From Artocarpus heterophyllus (taxonomy: Eukaryota; Streptophyta; Magnoliopsida; Rosales; Moraceae), in the NCBI GenBank assembly GCA_025403435.1, contig CM046339.1, positions 5,726,981 to 5,790,980 on the forward strand: a stretch of 64,000 nucleotides of DNA, read 5' to 3'. The position numbers were made by a program, and so were the translations under genes. The notes under the pieces were generated by a model, which had not been told where the DNA came from, searched no databases, and was given only the letters and a program-made list of their open reading frames with translations. Positions 1-10,899 of this stretch are shown in pieces (position 1 is the first letter of the stretch; each line of letters opens with the position of its first letter).

Positions 1-187
1 TTGTTGTGTTTTAAAACTCAAAACATCATCTTAAAACAACAAGAAATCATTTAAATGCATCAATTTAACAAAACAACCAAAATTCAAAATCCAACTAAAT
101 GATCTAATTAATGTTAAAACATTAGTTATGGCACACTAATTCATCATTTATATTACATTAACATTAAATAAATTTCAGGGCGTTACA
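1..187 (-). repeat. 3' LTR of element A, first 187 bases
   Basis: On the minus strand it starts TGTAACGCCC at 187 and runs off the window edge. It matches the outer part of the right-hand LTR (6910-7005 plus 7804-7899) with few differences, so this is the start of the second LTR copy. Confidence 0.9.
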
Positions 188-206
188 ACTCTCTACCCCT
201 AAAAGA
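188..206 (-). other. Polypurine tract of element A
   Basis: The minus strand reads AGGGGTAGAGAGT directly before the LTR start at 187. A purine-rich run there is the usual plus-strand primer of reverse transcription. It lies about 30 bases past the pol stop codon. Confidence 0.65.
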
Positions 207-235
207 AATTTCGCCCTCGAAATTTACAACTCATC

Positions 236-640
236 TCAAAAACAAAACAAATGCGGATACAATTCCCGCATACTCGACTCTAGTTCCCAAGTGGCTTCAT
301 TAACACCATGATGCTGCCACACGGCCTTTACTAACGGTATCTCACGACGACGCAAGCTAATCACTTTCCGGTCGATAATCTGAATCGGCACTTCTTCGTA
401 CGTCGTATCTTCCTAAACCTGCACATCGCGAAATGAAACTATCTTACCCTGCTCAGGTGGACACTTCCTAAGCATCGACACATAAAACACATCGTGAACA
501 TGAGAAAGTTCGGGCGAAAGATCAAACCGATAAGCGACCACACCAACACGCTGAGTGATCTCGAACGGCCCAATATACCTCGGTGTGAGCTTCCCACTCA
601 CTCTGAACCGCATAGTTCCCTTACGAGGCGATACCCTCAA
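236..640 (-). pseudogene. Element A integrase C-terminus and chromodomain
   Basis: The segment begins in the integrase C-terminal region (RVSGKLTPRYIGPFEI, then HDVFYVSMLRK), which binds DNA. It ends with a chromodomain of the type that steers insertion to marked chromatin (YEEVPIQIIDRK, IPLVKAVWQHHG, EATWELE). The reading frame is the same as the rest of pol and ends at a TGA (236-238). A TAG at 410-412 separates integrase from chromodomain, probably a former CAG. The chromodomain is the main evidence for the chromovirus assignment. Confidence in the domain is high; it is not translatable from one message without readthrough. Confidence 0.85.
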
Positions 641-1285
641 GAGAACGAAACCTCCAATCGTGAACTCTAAAGGTCTACGTCTCCTATCCGCGTAACTCTT
701 CTATCGACTCTGAGCTGCCTTCAACCGATCTCGAATCACCGCGACTTTCTCGTTGCTATCACGAATCTCATCTGGCCCAAGAATAATCCTATCTTCTGGC
801 TCGGCCCAACACATAGGTGACTGACACGGTCGCCCATACAACGCCTCAAATGGTGCCATACCGATACTCGCCTGATAGCTATTGTTGTATGCGAACTCCG
901 CCAAATGCAAACATTGCTTCCAGTTCCCGCCGAAGTCCAACGCACAGGCTCGCAACATATCTTCGAGAATCTGAATAACCCGCTCAGACTGCCCATCAGT
1001 CTGAGGATGAAACGCCGTACTGAAGTTCAAATCCGTACCTAAAGCTTCTTGAAAACTCCTCCAGTACTTAGCATTAAACCTGGTGTCTCGATCAGAGGTG
1101 ATGGACAAAGGAACTCCATGCAACCTCACAACGTTCTGCATATACAACTCCCCGAGAACCTTCCTAGAACACGTCGACCTAAACGGAAGGAAATGCGCCA
1201 ATTTCGTCAACCTGTCGACCACAACCCAAACTGCATCATGCCGTTGCTCCGTCCTCGGCAAACCTGTGAGGAAATCCATCGTCAC
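641..1285 (-). pseudogene. Element A integrase catalytic core
   Basis: This is the RNase-H-fold core that joins element DNA to the target. MDFLTGLP holds the first acidic residue, TSDRDTRF the second, and DGQSERVIQILEDMLR the glutamate, so the D,D,E triad is visible. FAYNNSYQASIGMAPFEALYGR follows, as is standard in gypsy integrases. The frame continues from upstream across a TAG at 1289-1291, where family integrases have tryptophan. It meets another TAG at 698-700 (after AAQSR, expected glutamine). No frameshift is seen. Confidence 0.9.
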
Positions 1286-1291
1286 ATGCTC

Positions 1292-2488
1292 CTATTTCCA
1301 CCCTGGAATAGGAAGCGGCTGAAGCTGACCTGCAGGCTTCTGATGCTCGGCTTTCACCTGAAGACACGTCGAACACTTGGCCACGTACTCTCGAACATCT
1401 TTCTTCATGCCTCTCCACCAATACTGCCTCTTCAAATCGCGATACATCTTGGTGCTCCCCGGATGAATAGCAAACTGAGACCTATGAGCTTCGTCTAGAA
1501 CGGCTTTCGTCACCTCGACGATAACTGGAACTGCAAGACGCTCCCGGAAGTACAACGATCCATCTACATGCACGCTCCATTCTTCAAACTGCTCCCCGTT
1601 CTGAATCCACGACCAAATCCCCTGCAAATGTCGATCCTGCCACTGACTTTGCTTCACCATCTGAACAAGAGCTGGAGTCGCTTCCACATGATACACCGAA
1701 ACATGATCACAGTCTTCATGATACCGTAGCCGATACTCACTCACTGTCGCATCCCTACTCCAGTCCTCAAAAACCAAACAAGCTAGAATCCCTAAAGACT
1801 TCCTGCTAAGCGCATCCGCGACCACGTTAGCTTTCCCGGGATGATACTGCAACGCGAAATCATAATCCTCCATATACTCTACCCATCTGCGCTCCCTCAA
1901 ATTGAGATCCGTTTGAGTGTACAGATGCCTCAAACTCTTGTGATCGGAGAAGACCTGAAACGACGCTCCATACAAGTAACATCTCCAAATCTTCAGTGCG
2001 TAAATCACCGCAGCAAGCTCTAAATCATGAGTAGGATAATTCTGCTCATGAGGTCGTAGCTGTCTCGATCCGTACGCAACTACACATCCAAGCTGCATCA
2101 ACACGCATCCAAGTCCACGCCCTGAAGCATCCGCATAAACCTCATACGGCTCGTCACTGCTAGGAATAACCAACACTGGAGCTGAAGTCAACCGGTTCTT
2201 CAGTTCCTGAAAAGCAAGCTCACAATCTTCATCCCACTCAAACCTGACATTTTTCTTGATCAATCTCGTCAACGGAGCTGCAATCTTCAAAAAATCCTTT
2301 ACAAATTTCCTAAAATATCCAGGAAGACCCAAGAAGCTGCGAATCTCCGCTACGTTCCTTGGTCGTTCCCACTCCAATATAGCCTCAATCTTGGACGGAT
2401 CCACTGAAATACCATGCTCTGAGATAACATGACCCAGAAACTTGACCTCAGTCAACCAGAACTCACACTTTTCCCTCTTAGCATACAA
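1292..2488 (-). pseudogene. Element A RT C-terminus, RNase H and integrase zinc-binding domain
   Basis: The segment starts at the RT thumb ([27 protein letters not shown]). It continues through RNase H, which removes the RNA template ([33 protein letters not shown] block, [17 protein letters not shown]). It then reaches the integrase zinc domain ([26 protein letters not shown]). It is colinear with the adjoining pol segments; the only breaks are the TAG codons at each end (2489-2491 and 1289-1291). Length and order are those of a full gypsy pol. Confidence 0.92.
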
Positions 2489-3682
2489 CTAGTGCTCCCG
2501 CAGAGTCTGAAGCACGATCCGAAGATGCTGCTCATGCTCCTCCCAAGTCTTAGAATACACAAGAATATCGTCGATGAACACGATCATGAACTGATCTAGA
2601 TACGACCTAAATACCTTGTTCATCAAATCCATAAAAGCTGCCGGAGCATTCGTCAACCCAAACGACATAACCAGGAACTCAAAATGCCCATACCGAGTCC
2701 TAAAAGCTGTCTTGGGAATATCTTCTTCCTTGATCTTGAGCTGAGGATAACCTGACCGCAAATCAATCTTCGAGAAGTACCGCGAACCTCCCAACTGATC
2801 AAACAACTCATCAATCCTAGGCAAGGGATACTTGTTCTTCACCGTAACACGGTTTAGCTGCCGATAATCCACACATAACTTGAGAGTCCCATCGTGCTTC
2901 TTAGCAAACAAAACCGGTGCTCCCCACAGAGATGTGCTGTTTCGAATATACCCTTTATTAGTAAGCTCCTGAAGTTGCTTCCTTAATTCCTTCATTTCTG
3001 CCGGTGCCATCCGATAAGGTGCCATAGAAATTGGTGATGTCCCTGGAAACAACTTGATACCAAACTCAATCTCCCGATGCGGTGGTAATCCTGGCAACTC
3101 ATCGGGGAAGACATTCTCGAACTCATCAACCACCAGAATCGCTACACTGCCACTCGAAACATAGGGCTCGCAACCTAGATTGGCAAGAAAAGCACAACAA
3201 CCTAGATTCCTTCGCCCTCCTAGACACGACTTCATGAGACGCTCACTCATTAGCCAATCACCACCACCCTGGTAAGTGATCACCGTCCCTCTATCAGACA
3301 CTAGGGTCACTTTTCTAAGTTGGCAGTCCACGATTGCACTATACCTGGACAACCAGTCCATCCCTAGAATCACATCATAGGAGCTCATGGGGAGTATAAT
3401 CAAATCACTTTTCAAAATCTCATCCCCAATCTTTATTTTACAGGATTTACACATGCAATTTACACACACCTGCCCCAAGGGAGAAGTTATGACTAGGGAT
3501 TCATTAAACTCTTCTACCTCTAATCCCAAGGCATGTACAAAAGAACTCGAAATGAGAGAATGAGAGGCACCGGTATCGAATAAAACACGAGCTAAAGATC
3601 TAGAAACCAAGATCATACCATCGACAACCGCGTTACCAGTCTGAGAATCTGACCATCTAGATGCCATTGCATGGACCTGCAC
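2489..3682 (-). pseudogene. Element A protease and reverse transcriptase
   Basis: The retropepsin-type aspartic protease shows LFDTGASHS with the catalytic Asp-Thr-Gly intact, and the flap-side block [13 protein letters not shown] follows: [57 protein letters not shown] and the catalytic [11 protein letters not shown] is interrupted by a TAG at 2489-2491 between LREH and [10 protein letters not shown]. The first methionine here is internal to the polyprotein; the true start is upstream at 4820-4822. Confidence 0.93.
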
Positions 3683-4822
3683 TGACGCCTTCTCTTTTCC
3701 TCTACCGACATTGCTGGGTCCTGGATTACTCGGCCGATACTACTGAGATGGAGACGACTGCACACTACCTGTACTCGGTGCTCGATACTGAGGAACACTG
3801 TGCTGAAAATACTACGGCTGCTGCCCCCGTGCCGGATATGAGAATTGCTGAGGAGAGAACTGCGGATACTGCAACTGCAGGTACTGCAGAGGCGGAGGTA
3901 AGGTCTGAGGCTGAGACGAATGACTGGCATCCTCCCCGGTCTGAGATCCAAGACGAGCACTCTTGATTGGGCAATTCCTCTTTATGTGTCCAGGCTACTG
4001 ACAGAAATGACAATGAAAGCTGTAGGGATTGCTGTGCCCGCTGCCAGACGAACTGCTGTTGCCACTGGTCGCACCGCCTTGCTTGCCTTTCCCTGGAGCT
4101 GGACAACTACCGATGCTCTTCCTGCCACTCCTCTGCGGTCCTCCTGAAGCCTTGGCTCGGTCCTCACAATACTGCACATAATCATTCTCCACAGAGATCA
4201 CCGACGACACAAGCTCTCCGAAACTCCTAAGCCATAGAGCAATCAACTGCCGCCGAATAGGAGCCTTGAGTCCTTCTTGAAACTTAATACATTTCTCACG
4301 CTCCGATGCCACCGCTGATGGGGCAAACCTAGCCAACTCATTAAACTTTGCCTCATATTCCCGAACTGACAACTCACCCTGCTGCAACCTGTAGAACTCA
4401 GCTGCCTTCTGATCTCTATACCCCTACGGAAAATACCGATCATAGAACAGCTCCTCGAACCTGTCCCAACTGATATCACCACCGCACTCTAGACGCTTAG
4501 CTTGTTTCCACCAAGTGTTAACGCCACCCTCGAGCTTGTACGCAGCAAACTCCACACGATACTCCTCAGGCACACCAAGAGTATCCAAATGCTTTAGGAT
4601 CGAATCCAGCCAATACTCTGCTAACTGTGGATCCCCATTGCCATCAAAAGTCGTAATAGATGCCCGTCGGAATTCCTTAAAATATGCATGCCGACTACCA
4701 ACATCAGAATCCCCCGGTCTAGCCTTGGCTGCCATCTGCCAGAAAGCCACAAACATAGACCTCATCATGCTTTCATCGTTCTCGAACTCGACATCAGCTG
4801 TCGAACGACGTCTAGGTGCCAT
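3683..4822 (-). pseudogene. Element A gag with zinc knuckle
   Basis: Capsid/nucleocapsid protein. The ATG at 4820-4822 (MAPRRRSTADVEF) lies about 90 bases from the primer site, so it is the likely polyprotein start. WWKQAKRLECGGDISWDRFEELFYDRYFP and QGELSVREYEAKFNELARF are typical gypsy gag blocks. One CCHC knuckle is present (CHFCQ, then PGHIKRNCP), but a TAG at 3992-3994 falls inside it. Further TAGs are at 4421-4423, 3812-3814 and 3740-3742, all in the same frame. Counting from the ATG to 236 gives 1,529 codons with eight TAGs and no frameshift. Confidence 0.88.
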
Positions 4823-4912
4823 TCTCTCATTTTTGAAAACAAAATTTAGACTGTCAGAGGTATTTCATTGTCAAACCTATGTGTACACAATTCCCAAGGT
4901 TCATAACCTTGA

Positions 4913-4924
4913 GCTCTGATACCA
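4913..4924 (-). other. Primer-binding site (initiator Met tRNA), element A
   Basis: The minus strand reads TGGTATCAGAGC just inside the right LTR edge (4928). This is the complement of the 3' end of plant initiator methionine tRNA, the usual primer for many plant gypsy and copia elements. Confidence 0.9.
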
Positions 4925-6072
4925 TTCTGTCACGCCCCGGAGTACGGGAGGTGATGTGGCAGATTATTTAAATTAATTAAAGGAGAATTTAATTAAAATC
5001 TAGAATTTTAGGGGTTGAATTAAGTATAAAACGTGAGGCTCATTAAAACACTTTATAGCGAGTTCATATACATTAGACAATTTAAGACATTAAGCGAATA
5101 AATATTAAAATAATCAAGCCGCGAGTATGGGTTCCACAACCCACAACTTGTGCACGCACATGGTTCTGACAATATCATAAATACAATCACAGTCCAGATA
5201 CAAATAAGTTAAATCTTACATGCCTTGATTAAATAGTACAAAAGATAAAATATCCTCCTATTGCTCCTGAGTTCGGTCCGAAGAATCCTCTCCAAACCTA
5301 AATGGGAAACCACATAGAGGGGGAAATTTAAAACAATAAAACGTGAGCGAAAGGCTCAGTAGGACTATGTTTTATAAAATAATTTAATTTAAAGAAACAT
5401 TTCATTGACAGGAGTACTCAAAAGAAACCTTAAATAAATAAATAAATAAATAATTTGAGTAGAACTGTCCTAACTCAGAACAGTCTACTTGCACAATCAG
5501 AAATACCATTTTTCTTTTCCTAGGCAAACCATGATATCACCACCGTAGTGGCCCAGCTGGGTTTCGGGACCTGCCCCCAAGGTCGATCGCTACACGACCC
5601 GATCTCTAATATGGCATCATGCCTATATGTTTATTATCATCATCATTCAAAACCCAATTACCGAGTATTGTTCTTTACATTTATTATGAGATTCATTTTA
5701 GTTAACGGTATACCAAATAAAACCGATAAATTCATTTTTCAAACAACCGTTGAAAACATTTTAATAGAAATCCTTTTCAAAGCCAAATCATTTCAAAACC
5801 AGGCTACCAAAGAAATAGGATAGAAGTCCTACCTCAATACTCGTGCCGGTGCCCCACACCGTGATCCCGGTCCACTATACGTTAGCTCTGCGGAACCACG
5901 AATGATCCTAGATACAAACTAAGTCGATCAATAACTAGTTCGAGACATTCTATGTTACTAAACCATTTCATGATGTCCTAGTGTGCCATTTGTACCTTTA
6001 AAATCATTCTATAAGGTTGGGATTTAAATCAGGGTTCTAAACAGTGAAAATGGGTGAAAATCACAAAAATTT

Positions 6073-6262
6073 CCATGCCTCGGTCGGCCTGCCGGACTCC
6101 CTGCTTCGGCCGGCCGAACTGCGCAGTTTGGCCTGCCGGAAGCCAGGTCCGGTCGGCCGGTCATTTCCCCAGGTTCAGCCTACCAGACGAAAGAACACCG
6201 GCCTGCCGATCCCTGTTCCGGCCTGTCGAACACGCACTTCGGCCTACCGAACTGGGAAAACC
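6073..6262. repeat. GC-rich dyad-motif array in element A LTR
   Basis: About ten imperfect copies of a 12-14-bp unit such as TCGGCCTGCCGG, TTCGGCCGGCCGAA, TTTGGCCTGCCGG and TTCGGCCTACCGAA lie in 190 bp of otherwise AT-rich LTR. The same unit recurs in the other Tekay-type element and in copia. Confidence 0.85.
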
Positions 6263-7005
6263 CAGAAATTCCAGCCACTGGTTTCGATTTCCCCAAAACC
6301 CAAATCCTGATTCTAACCTGTTTTTCTCAAATCCCAGGCATAGAAAACATTCATAGATGATAGAAAAACATATTTATATACTTTAAAACTCATTTAAACA
6401 AGATTCAAACACAAAAATCCCGAAAATCCAAAAATGAGAAAAATTGAGGAAAAATAAAAAATCTTGAATCCAATCCATTTTTCTTCAATTTAAGCTTAGA
6501 TTCTAGTTGTTCTAAGTTCATTTAACTCAAATCCACGGTTTTCTAAGCTTAAACAAACCTAGATTTCAAAAATGCACAAAATTGAAAATTTGTAAAAAGT
6601 TTAGAAATTTCAAATCTAACCTCGAATCGAAGCTTCAATCTGCGCTCTCGGTTGCCAAATCACGTCCCCGAGCCTCCTCCTTGCTATCCCGAAGCTTGGA
6701 TTCGAAATGGGGTTTAAAAATTTGAGAGAGATGTAGAGAGAAAGAGGGTGCCGAGAGAGATCAAGAGGAAGAGAGAGAGATGACCGTGAGAGTGAGGAGA
6801 GAGAGAGAGGAAGGAAATAAATAGAGAAAATCGGTGGGCGGTTTTACTGTGCGAAAACCATGTGCCGCCCACGGTTTTGTAAAACGGAGTATTTTTAACA
6901 TTTTACAAATTGTTGTGTTTTAAAACTCAAAACATCATTTTAAAACAACAAGAAATCATTTAAATGCATCAATTTAACAAAACAACCAAAATTCAAAATC
7001 CAACT

Positions 7006-7803
7006 TGATACGAACCACGCCAAGAACTGACGCGACCCTAACCGAAGTTGGTTTCCAAGATCAACTTTCTAACCGGTTTTGGATGGAACCGCGACCCGAT
7101 GCCCAACAAGAAGCACGAACCTTGGTATGTGAGGACGCCACAATCAGCTATGGAGAGACCGATTGATAAGTCTTGGTATGTGAGGACGCCACAATCAGCT
7201 ATGGATGGACTGATTGATAAGTCTATGAACGCCACAGAAATTTCCGATAAGTTCGAATAGTTCGTTTAGGAACTAAAGAGAATTAAACCTCAAAATTATG
7301 TGTTATTACTTGTCCCCAATTGATTGAAATTCGTTACAATATATAGGAGTTCCTATGCGAATTTTCAGCTCCTAATTCCCATGGAATTTCGGGAAACTCA
7401 TTTACCAAATGTCAAATCTAAACTAAATAAGGAAAGTTCCCTTAATGGCTTAAAAGCCTTACAATAATAGAAATAACACAAACGCAAAAAGGAAACTAGA
7501 CATTAAAAGGTCAAAAGCTGATTCTTCTCGCCATGTGTCGCCTCAAAACGGGAAAGTAACTGAAATGGAAATTACTCATTCCCTTCTAGAGCTTGAATCA
7601 CGCATTTGTTGGTCTGGTTGTCGCATGCAATTCCCTCAATGGGCCTCCATGCAATAGCTTGAGCCCAAGTTGCTTGAATCAGCCCAATAAGTGTTTCTTT
7701 AAACTTATTCGCACGAGCTCTCGTAACCGGATCAATGGGAACTTGAATTGGATCTGAATATGTCTCCCACGTGCTCTTGCTTGTGCTAACGATGTCCTCA
7801 TCA
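7006..7803 (-). mobile_element. Solo LTR of a CRM-like gypsy family
   Basis: On the minus strand it starts TGATGAGGACATC and ends TTCGTATCA, flanked by a perfect 5-bp duplication CAACT (7001-7005 and 7804-7808). There is no internal region, so two LTRs have probably recombined. The first 240 bases translate to a pol C-terminus (IQVPIDPVTRARANKFKETL), as in the CRM-like elements at 25 and 59 kb whose coding region runs into the 3' LTR. The rest resembles the LTR fragment at 59879-60372, which is the same subfamily. Insertion post-dates element A. Confidence 0.93.
7122..7223. repeat. 51-bp tandem duplication inside the solo LTR
   Basis: Two copies of a 51-bp unit beginning TTGGTATGTGAGGACGCC, at 7122-7172 and 7173-7223, differ by only a few bases. 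The related LTR piece at 60 kb has one copy, so the duplication is specific to this copy or subfamily. Confidence 0.9.
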
Positions 7804-7899
7804 CAACTAAATGATCTAATTAATGTTAAAACATTAGTTATGGCACACTAATTCATCATTTATATTACATTAACATTAAATAAAATTCGGGGCGTTACA

Positions 7900-8270
7900 T
7901 AAACAATCATCAACCATAAGTTAATCATATCGAAGATATAAGGTAAGTGTCTCTATAAACGCATATGTTAGTGCCTGCTTATGTGTTGTGTATGTTAGTG
8001 CCTGCTTATGTGTTGATTAAAGTGCTCTTGACAGTTAAAGTTTGAGAGAATGTTGTGATTAATTAGAAATTCAACAACAGCATAACTAACCATTGGAAAT
8101 ATTCCACAACTAACTAAGACGCCGGCAAATTTTAGCATGTTAAAAAGAAAAGAATAAAGGCTCACTCAATTCAAAACGAATTTCCTAGAAAGAACATAAT
8201 GATTTTAAACCCCTTTCCCAACATATAAATTCTACATGAAAACCAGAACTGCTAATATATAGCCGCTAAC
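7900..8270. other. Non-LTR sequence with a 25-bp repeat
   Basis: This stretch lies between element A and the ABCC exons. It holds a 25-bp direct repeat (TATGTTAGTGCCTGCTTATG...) at 7964-7988 and 7991-8015. It may be intron of the ABCC-like fragment; I see no further exon. Confidence 0.6.
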
Positions 8271-8710
8271 CTTGTTGAAGAAATCGAATCATTTTGTTGA
8301 GAAGCAACAGTCTAGCAAAACCAACAGAATCATTAAGCACCTGAAAAGTTGTGAGTTTGAGAGTTTAAAATAAGTGACTAACTAGAAGCAGCTGTTAATT
8401 CATAACCAATTTTAAGTTCTAATTGATAGGTATGTTTATCCAGATTCTAGAACACAGGAGGAGAAAGCGCCTAACATAACTGAGCTACCTTTAACAAACC
8501 CAAACGAAAATATGGCCATCCATATGCATGACAGATTGCCATAAACAGGGATGGCTTAGAACGATCATTAGTGCATTGTGATTGCCAAGATCTCAACTAT
8601 GTATCATGACAACAACTGGGAACCACATCAGCAGGAAGCTGGAGCAAATCTTCAAAGTCGAGCTGCTTTATCACGCCATGATTTATTACAGACACGATAC
8701 AAATCAGTAC
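8271..8710 (-). pseudogene. ABC transporter C-family gene fragment (ABCC13/MRP11-like), two exons
   Basis: Two exons with good splice sites. Exon 1 is 8710-8489: acceptor TTAATAG, donor AAG/GTAGCT. It encodes HGVIKQLDFEDLLQLPAD and then PSLFMAICHAYGWPYFRLG. Exon 2 is 8340-8271: acceptor TTTTCAG, donor CAAG/GTTAGC. It encodes VLNDSVGFARLLLLNKMIRF. From memory these match the N-terminal half of plant ABCC13-type full transporters, which use ATP to move conjugates across the vacuolar membrane. The linker and first membrane-domain region are covered; the ATP-binding domains are absent. One in-frame TAG follows SCCHDT. The next exon would lie where element A begins. It is a remnant or a captured fragment. 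Confidence 0.72.
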
Positions 8711-9170
8711 CTATTAAGACATAGAAAATAAAATAACATTACTAAAGCACAAAGCAGAAGCAAACAGTTTTTGTTAAAAAAAAAATTTATGAACCAGTAA
8801 GATTGTGTCATGGCAAAACTTTGTAGCAGGAAGCGGATAAACGTCCTTTTATGTACTGAAACTATAAACTCAAGAAACCTCAACCACCAACAGATGGCCG
8901 GAAGAGAATTATTCGGTACCTTAAATGGTTACAATCTTGTTTAACACCTTGAACAACCATTCATAGCCTTGTCTCACCTTCTCCAACAAGAACTTTGGTT
9001 ACAATCTTGTTTGCATCGAGAAAGTTATATCTAAGCCAAATCTGTGTTCAATATAAAGGCAACCATGTCAACCCCAGTTAGCTGTTGCACTAAATAGGCT
9101 ATAGTTATCGATCAAGCATCAACGCTAAGTAAGAATTGTTAGAAATAGCAAGTTAGACATAAAGACCAAG

Positions 9171-9567
9171 CATCTATTTCATTAGCATTTTCTCCAAGCT
9201 CACACCAACATCTTGTGACAGCATGACTGATGGTATGTGTAAATCCAGATGGGTTTCGGACGGATAGCAGACCATCTTGTAAAGTTTTGCAAGAGAAAAG
9301 GAATCACTGTGATATGGAACAAACAAAATGCGAGTGAATACTAAGAACAAATAACATGTTTGTTTTAATGGGTTGAGACGTTCAAGAAAATCTCTAGACA
9401 TGTAGTTCAACAGAAATACCTTTTTCTTCGGCTTACTGCAACAATCACGAGAATATGAAAGATTAAGGAGTTTGGTTTTCATTCTTTTCCTTTGACACAA
9501 TGGTGGTGCCAAATCTAGCACCAACACCAAATTAAAATCTGTTCTCAAGAAAAATCACATTGAGCAC
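9171..9567 (-). pseudogene. Signal-peptide-peptidase-like (SPPL) gene fragment, PA-domain exons
   Basis: The right exon (about 9567-9420, donor AAG/GTATTT) reads GVGARFGTTIVSKEKNENQT, then after a one-base frame change LSYSRDCCSKPKKK. The left exon (about 9285-9171) reads LYKMVCYPSETHLDLHIPSV and then MLSQDVGVSLEKML. These match, from memory, the lumenal protease-associated domain of plant SPPL proteins, which are intramembrane aspartyl proteases. The exon expected between them is missing, the left exon's acceptor looks damaged (TTGCAAAA), and no membrane segments or YD/GxGD catalytic motifs are present. It is non-functional. The same strand as the ABCC fragment 460 bp away suggests joint capture. 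Confidence 0.68.
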
Positions 9568-10879
9568 TGCAGACAAGGAAAAGAAAACCTAAAAATCAGT
9601 TCTCAAGAAGTAAAAAGGGAAAAAAAATGACCTAAAAATAGTTTTTAGCAAGGGAAAAAAGACCTAAAATCAGTCTAAGCAAAGAGAGAAAACTTCAACC
9701 TTAATACGGAACATATGGAGAAGTCACCAAGTATGCAGACCAAACAAAAACTTAAACATGGAAGACAAAAAAAACACAGGGAGTGAGAAAAACCCTCATT
9801 CTCAACAAGTAAAAAAATAAACCTAAAATCAATTTTCAACAAGAAAAGGAAAACCAAAAATCAGTTTTAGCAAACTTCAAAAAAATAGGAATATAAACGC
9901 AAATGGTTTTTTTAAAAATATTTTTAAAATAAATGATTATAATTTTTTAAAATTAGACAAATGACTTTTTTTATTGATAAAGTCTAATAAACTTGATAGT
10001 TATTAGTAATAAACTCGAAAAACACCCATCCCAATTTCCCAAAAAAAATAAAACAGGTATTGTTAGGTGAACCTACAGCAAGTAGCAAGTGGGGGTCGAG
10101 TGTTGGGCAGCTGCTGTGCAAACCACATGAGTAACATAAAAAGAAACAAAAGCAAGGGTGGAGGGTCGGGCAACTATAGTGGTGGCAAGCGGGAGGTGAT
10201 GGGCACGGCTTGGAGAAACTAAGGCATGGCTGGGTGGAGGAGGCAGAGTTGCGAGGCGGAGTGCAACTTTGAGAAAAATAGCGGAGAGGGGCTTTGAGAG
10301 TTGCAAGGGGTTAATCGTTTGCAGAGAAAATGGGCTTTCAGATCATCGAAGGAAAATAACTTAGGAAAATAAATACAAAAAAGGCATAATTTTTTTAAAG
10401 TTTTTTAAAGACGGTTCAATAATAAACCGATGTCCGAAATCATTTTTTACATTGTGCAAATGAATAACCATTATCAAAAATATATAAACGACAACGCACT
10501 ATTAACAACTGACTACAAAAATACGAAAATTCAAAGCGCACGCCCTCCTGCTTCTTAAGCGCGTTATTTTTCTTATATTTATTTGATAACAGTTTTCAAA
10601 AGGCACTGTTCTTAAAAATTATTGCCTACCGCTTCTAAAATACTTTTCGTAAGTGAAAATTTGTTGTTGGACCACTGTTATTGAATAAAATTCCAAATTT
10701 GTTATTGCTTTGTTATTTGTTCTTCACATTTTTACCTCCATGAATAAAATATTTGCAACGAAACCTAAACTCTAAGGTATTAAGATTGTAGGATGCAATT
10801 TGTGGATACCTAGCTTCCGTTAAGTGCTTATCATTCTTCCAAAATGTTAACATAAAATATAAACATATATAGTAAATAG
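9568..10879. other. AT-rich non-coding region
   Basis: This stretch has repeated AAACCTAAAAATCAGTTTT-like phrases (9580-9870) and a GC-richer block at 10073-10306 whose minus strand gives a 77-residue open frame of low complexity. There are also short inverted phrases around 10400-10660 reminiscent of transposon subterminal repeats. No recognisable gene. The 10073-10306 block could be a captured first exon or promoter, but nothing confirms this. Confidence 0.5.
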
Positions 10880-10899
10880 AAAATAATTATTTAGCCTGA

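Larger units (their letters stand above)
1..7899 (-). mobile_element. Ty3/gypsy chromovirus, Tekay-type (element A), left end cut by window
   Basis: Read on the minus strand the order is 5' LTR (right), primer-binding site, gag, protease, RT, RNase H, integrase, chromodomain, polypurine tract, 3' LTR (left, first 187 bases only). Both LTRs begin TGTAACGCCC on the minus strand and share the bases seen at 1-187, 6910-7005 and 7804-7899. The integrase-chromodomain order and LTRs over 2 kb fit the Tekay/Del lineage (family knowledge). The target-site duplication cannot be checked because the left end is outside the window. An 798-bp solo LTR lies within the right LTR. Confidence 0.93.
4928..7899 (-). 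repeat. 5' LTR of element A, interrupted by a solo LTR
   Basis: On the minus strand it runs from TGTAACGCCCCG (7899) to GGGGCGTGACA (4928). Without the nested 798 bp and its duplication it is about 2.17 kb. It has a CT-rich leader around 6720-6820 and an AT-rich promoter-like stretch near 6820-6900 (TATTTAT). The GC-rich array at 6073-6262 is described separately. A short open frame in that array is a composition artefact. Confidence 0.9.

Noticed and set aside
6044..6356. Proline/arginine-rich open frames in element A LTR
   Set aside because: Produced by the GC-rich dyad array; both overlapping frames read the same repeat and no other copy keeps them.
9675..9857. Minus-strand 60-residue hydrophobic open frame
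   Set aside because: AT-rich, phenylalanine-leucine dominated and without any conserved motif; probably intron-like sequence.
10073..10306. Minus-strand 77-residue open frame
   Set aside because: Low complexity, no family resemblance, no supporting neighbours; possibly a captured first exon but unproven.
10390..10680. Possible CACTA (EnSpm) transposon end: AAGACGGTTCAATAATAAAC and short inverted phrases
   Set aside because: No CACTA terminus, matching opposite end, 3-bp duplication or transposase could be found.
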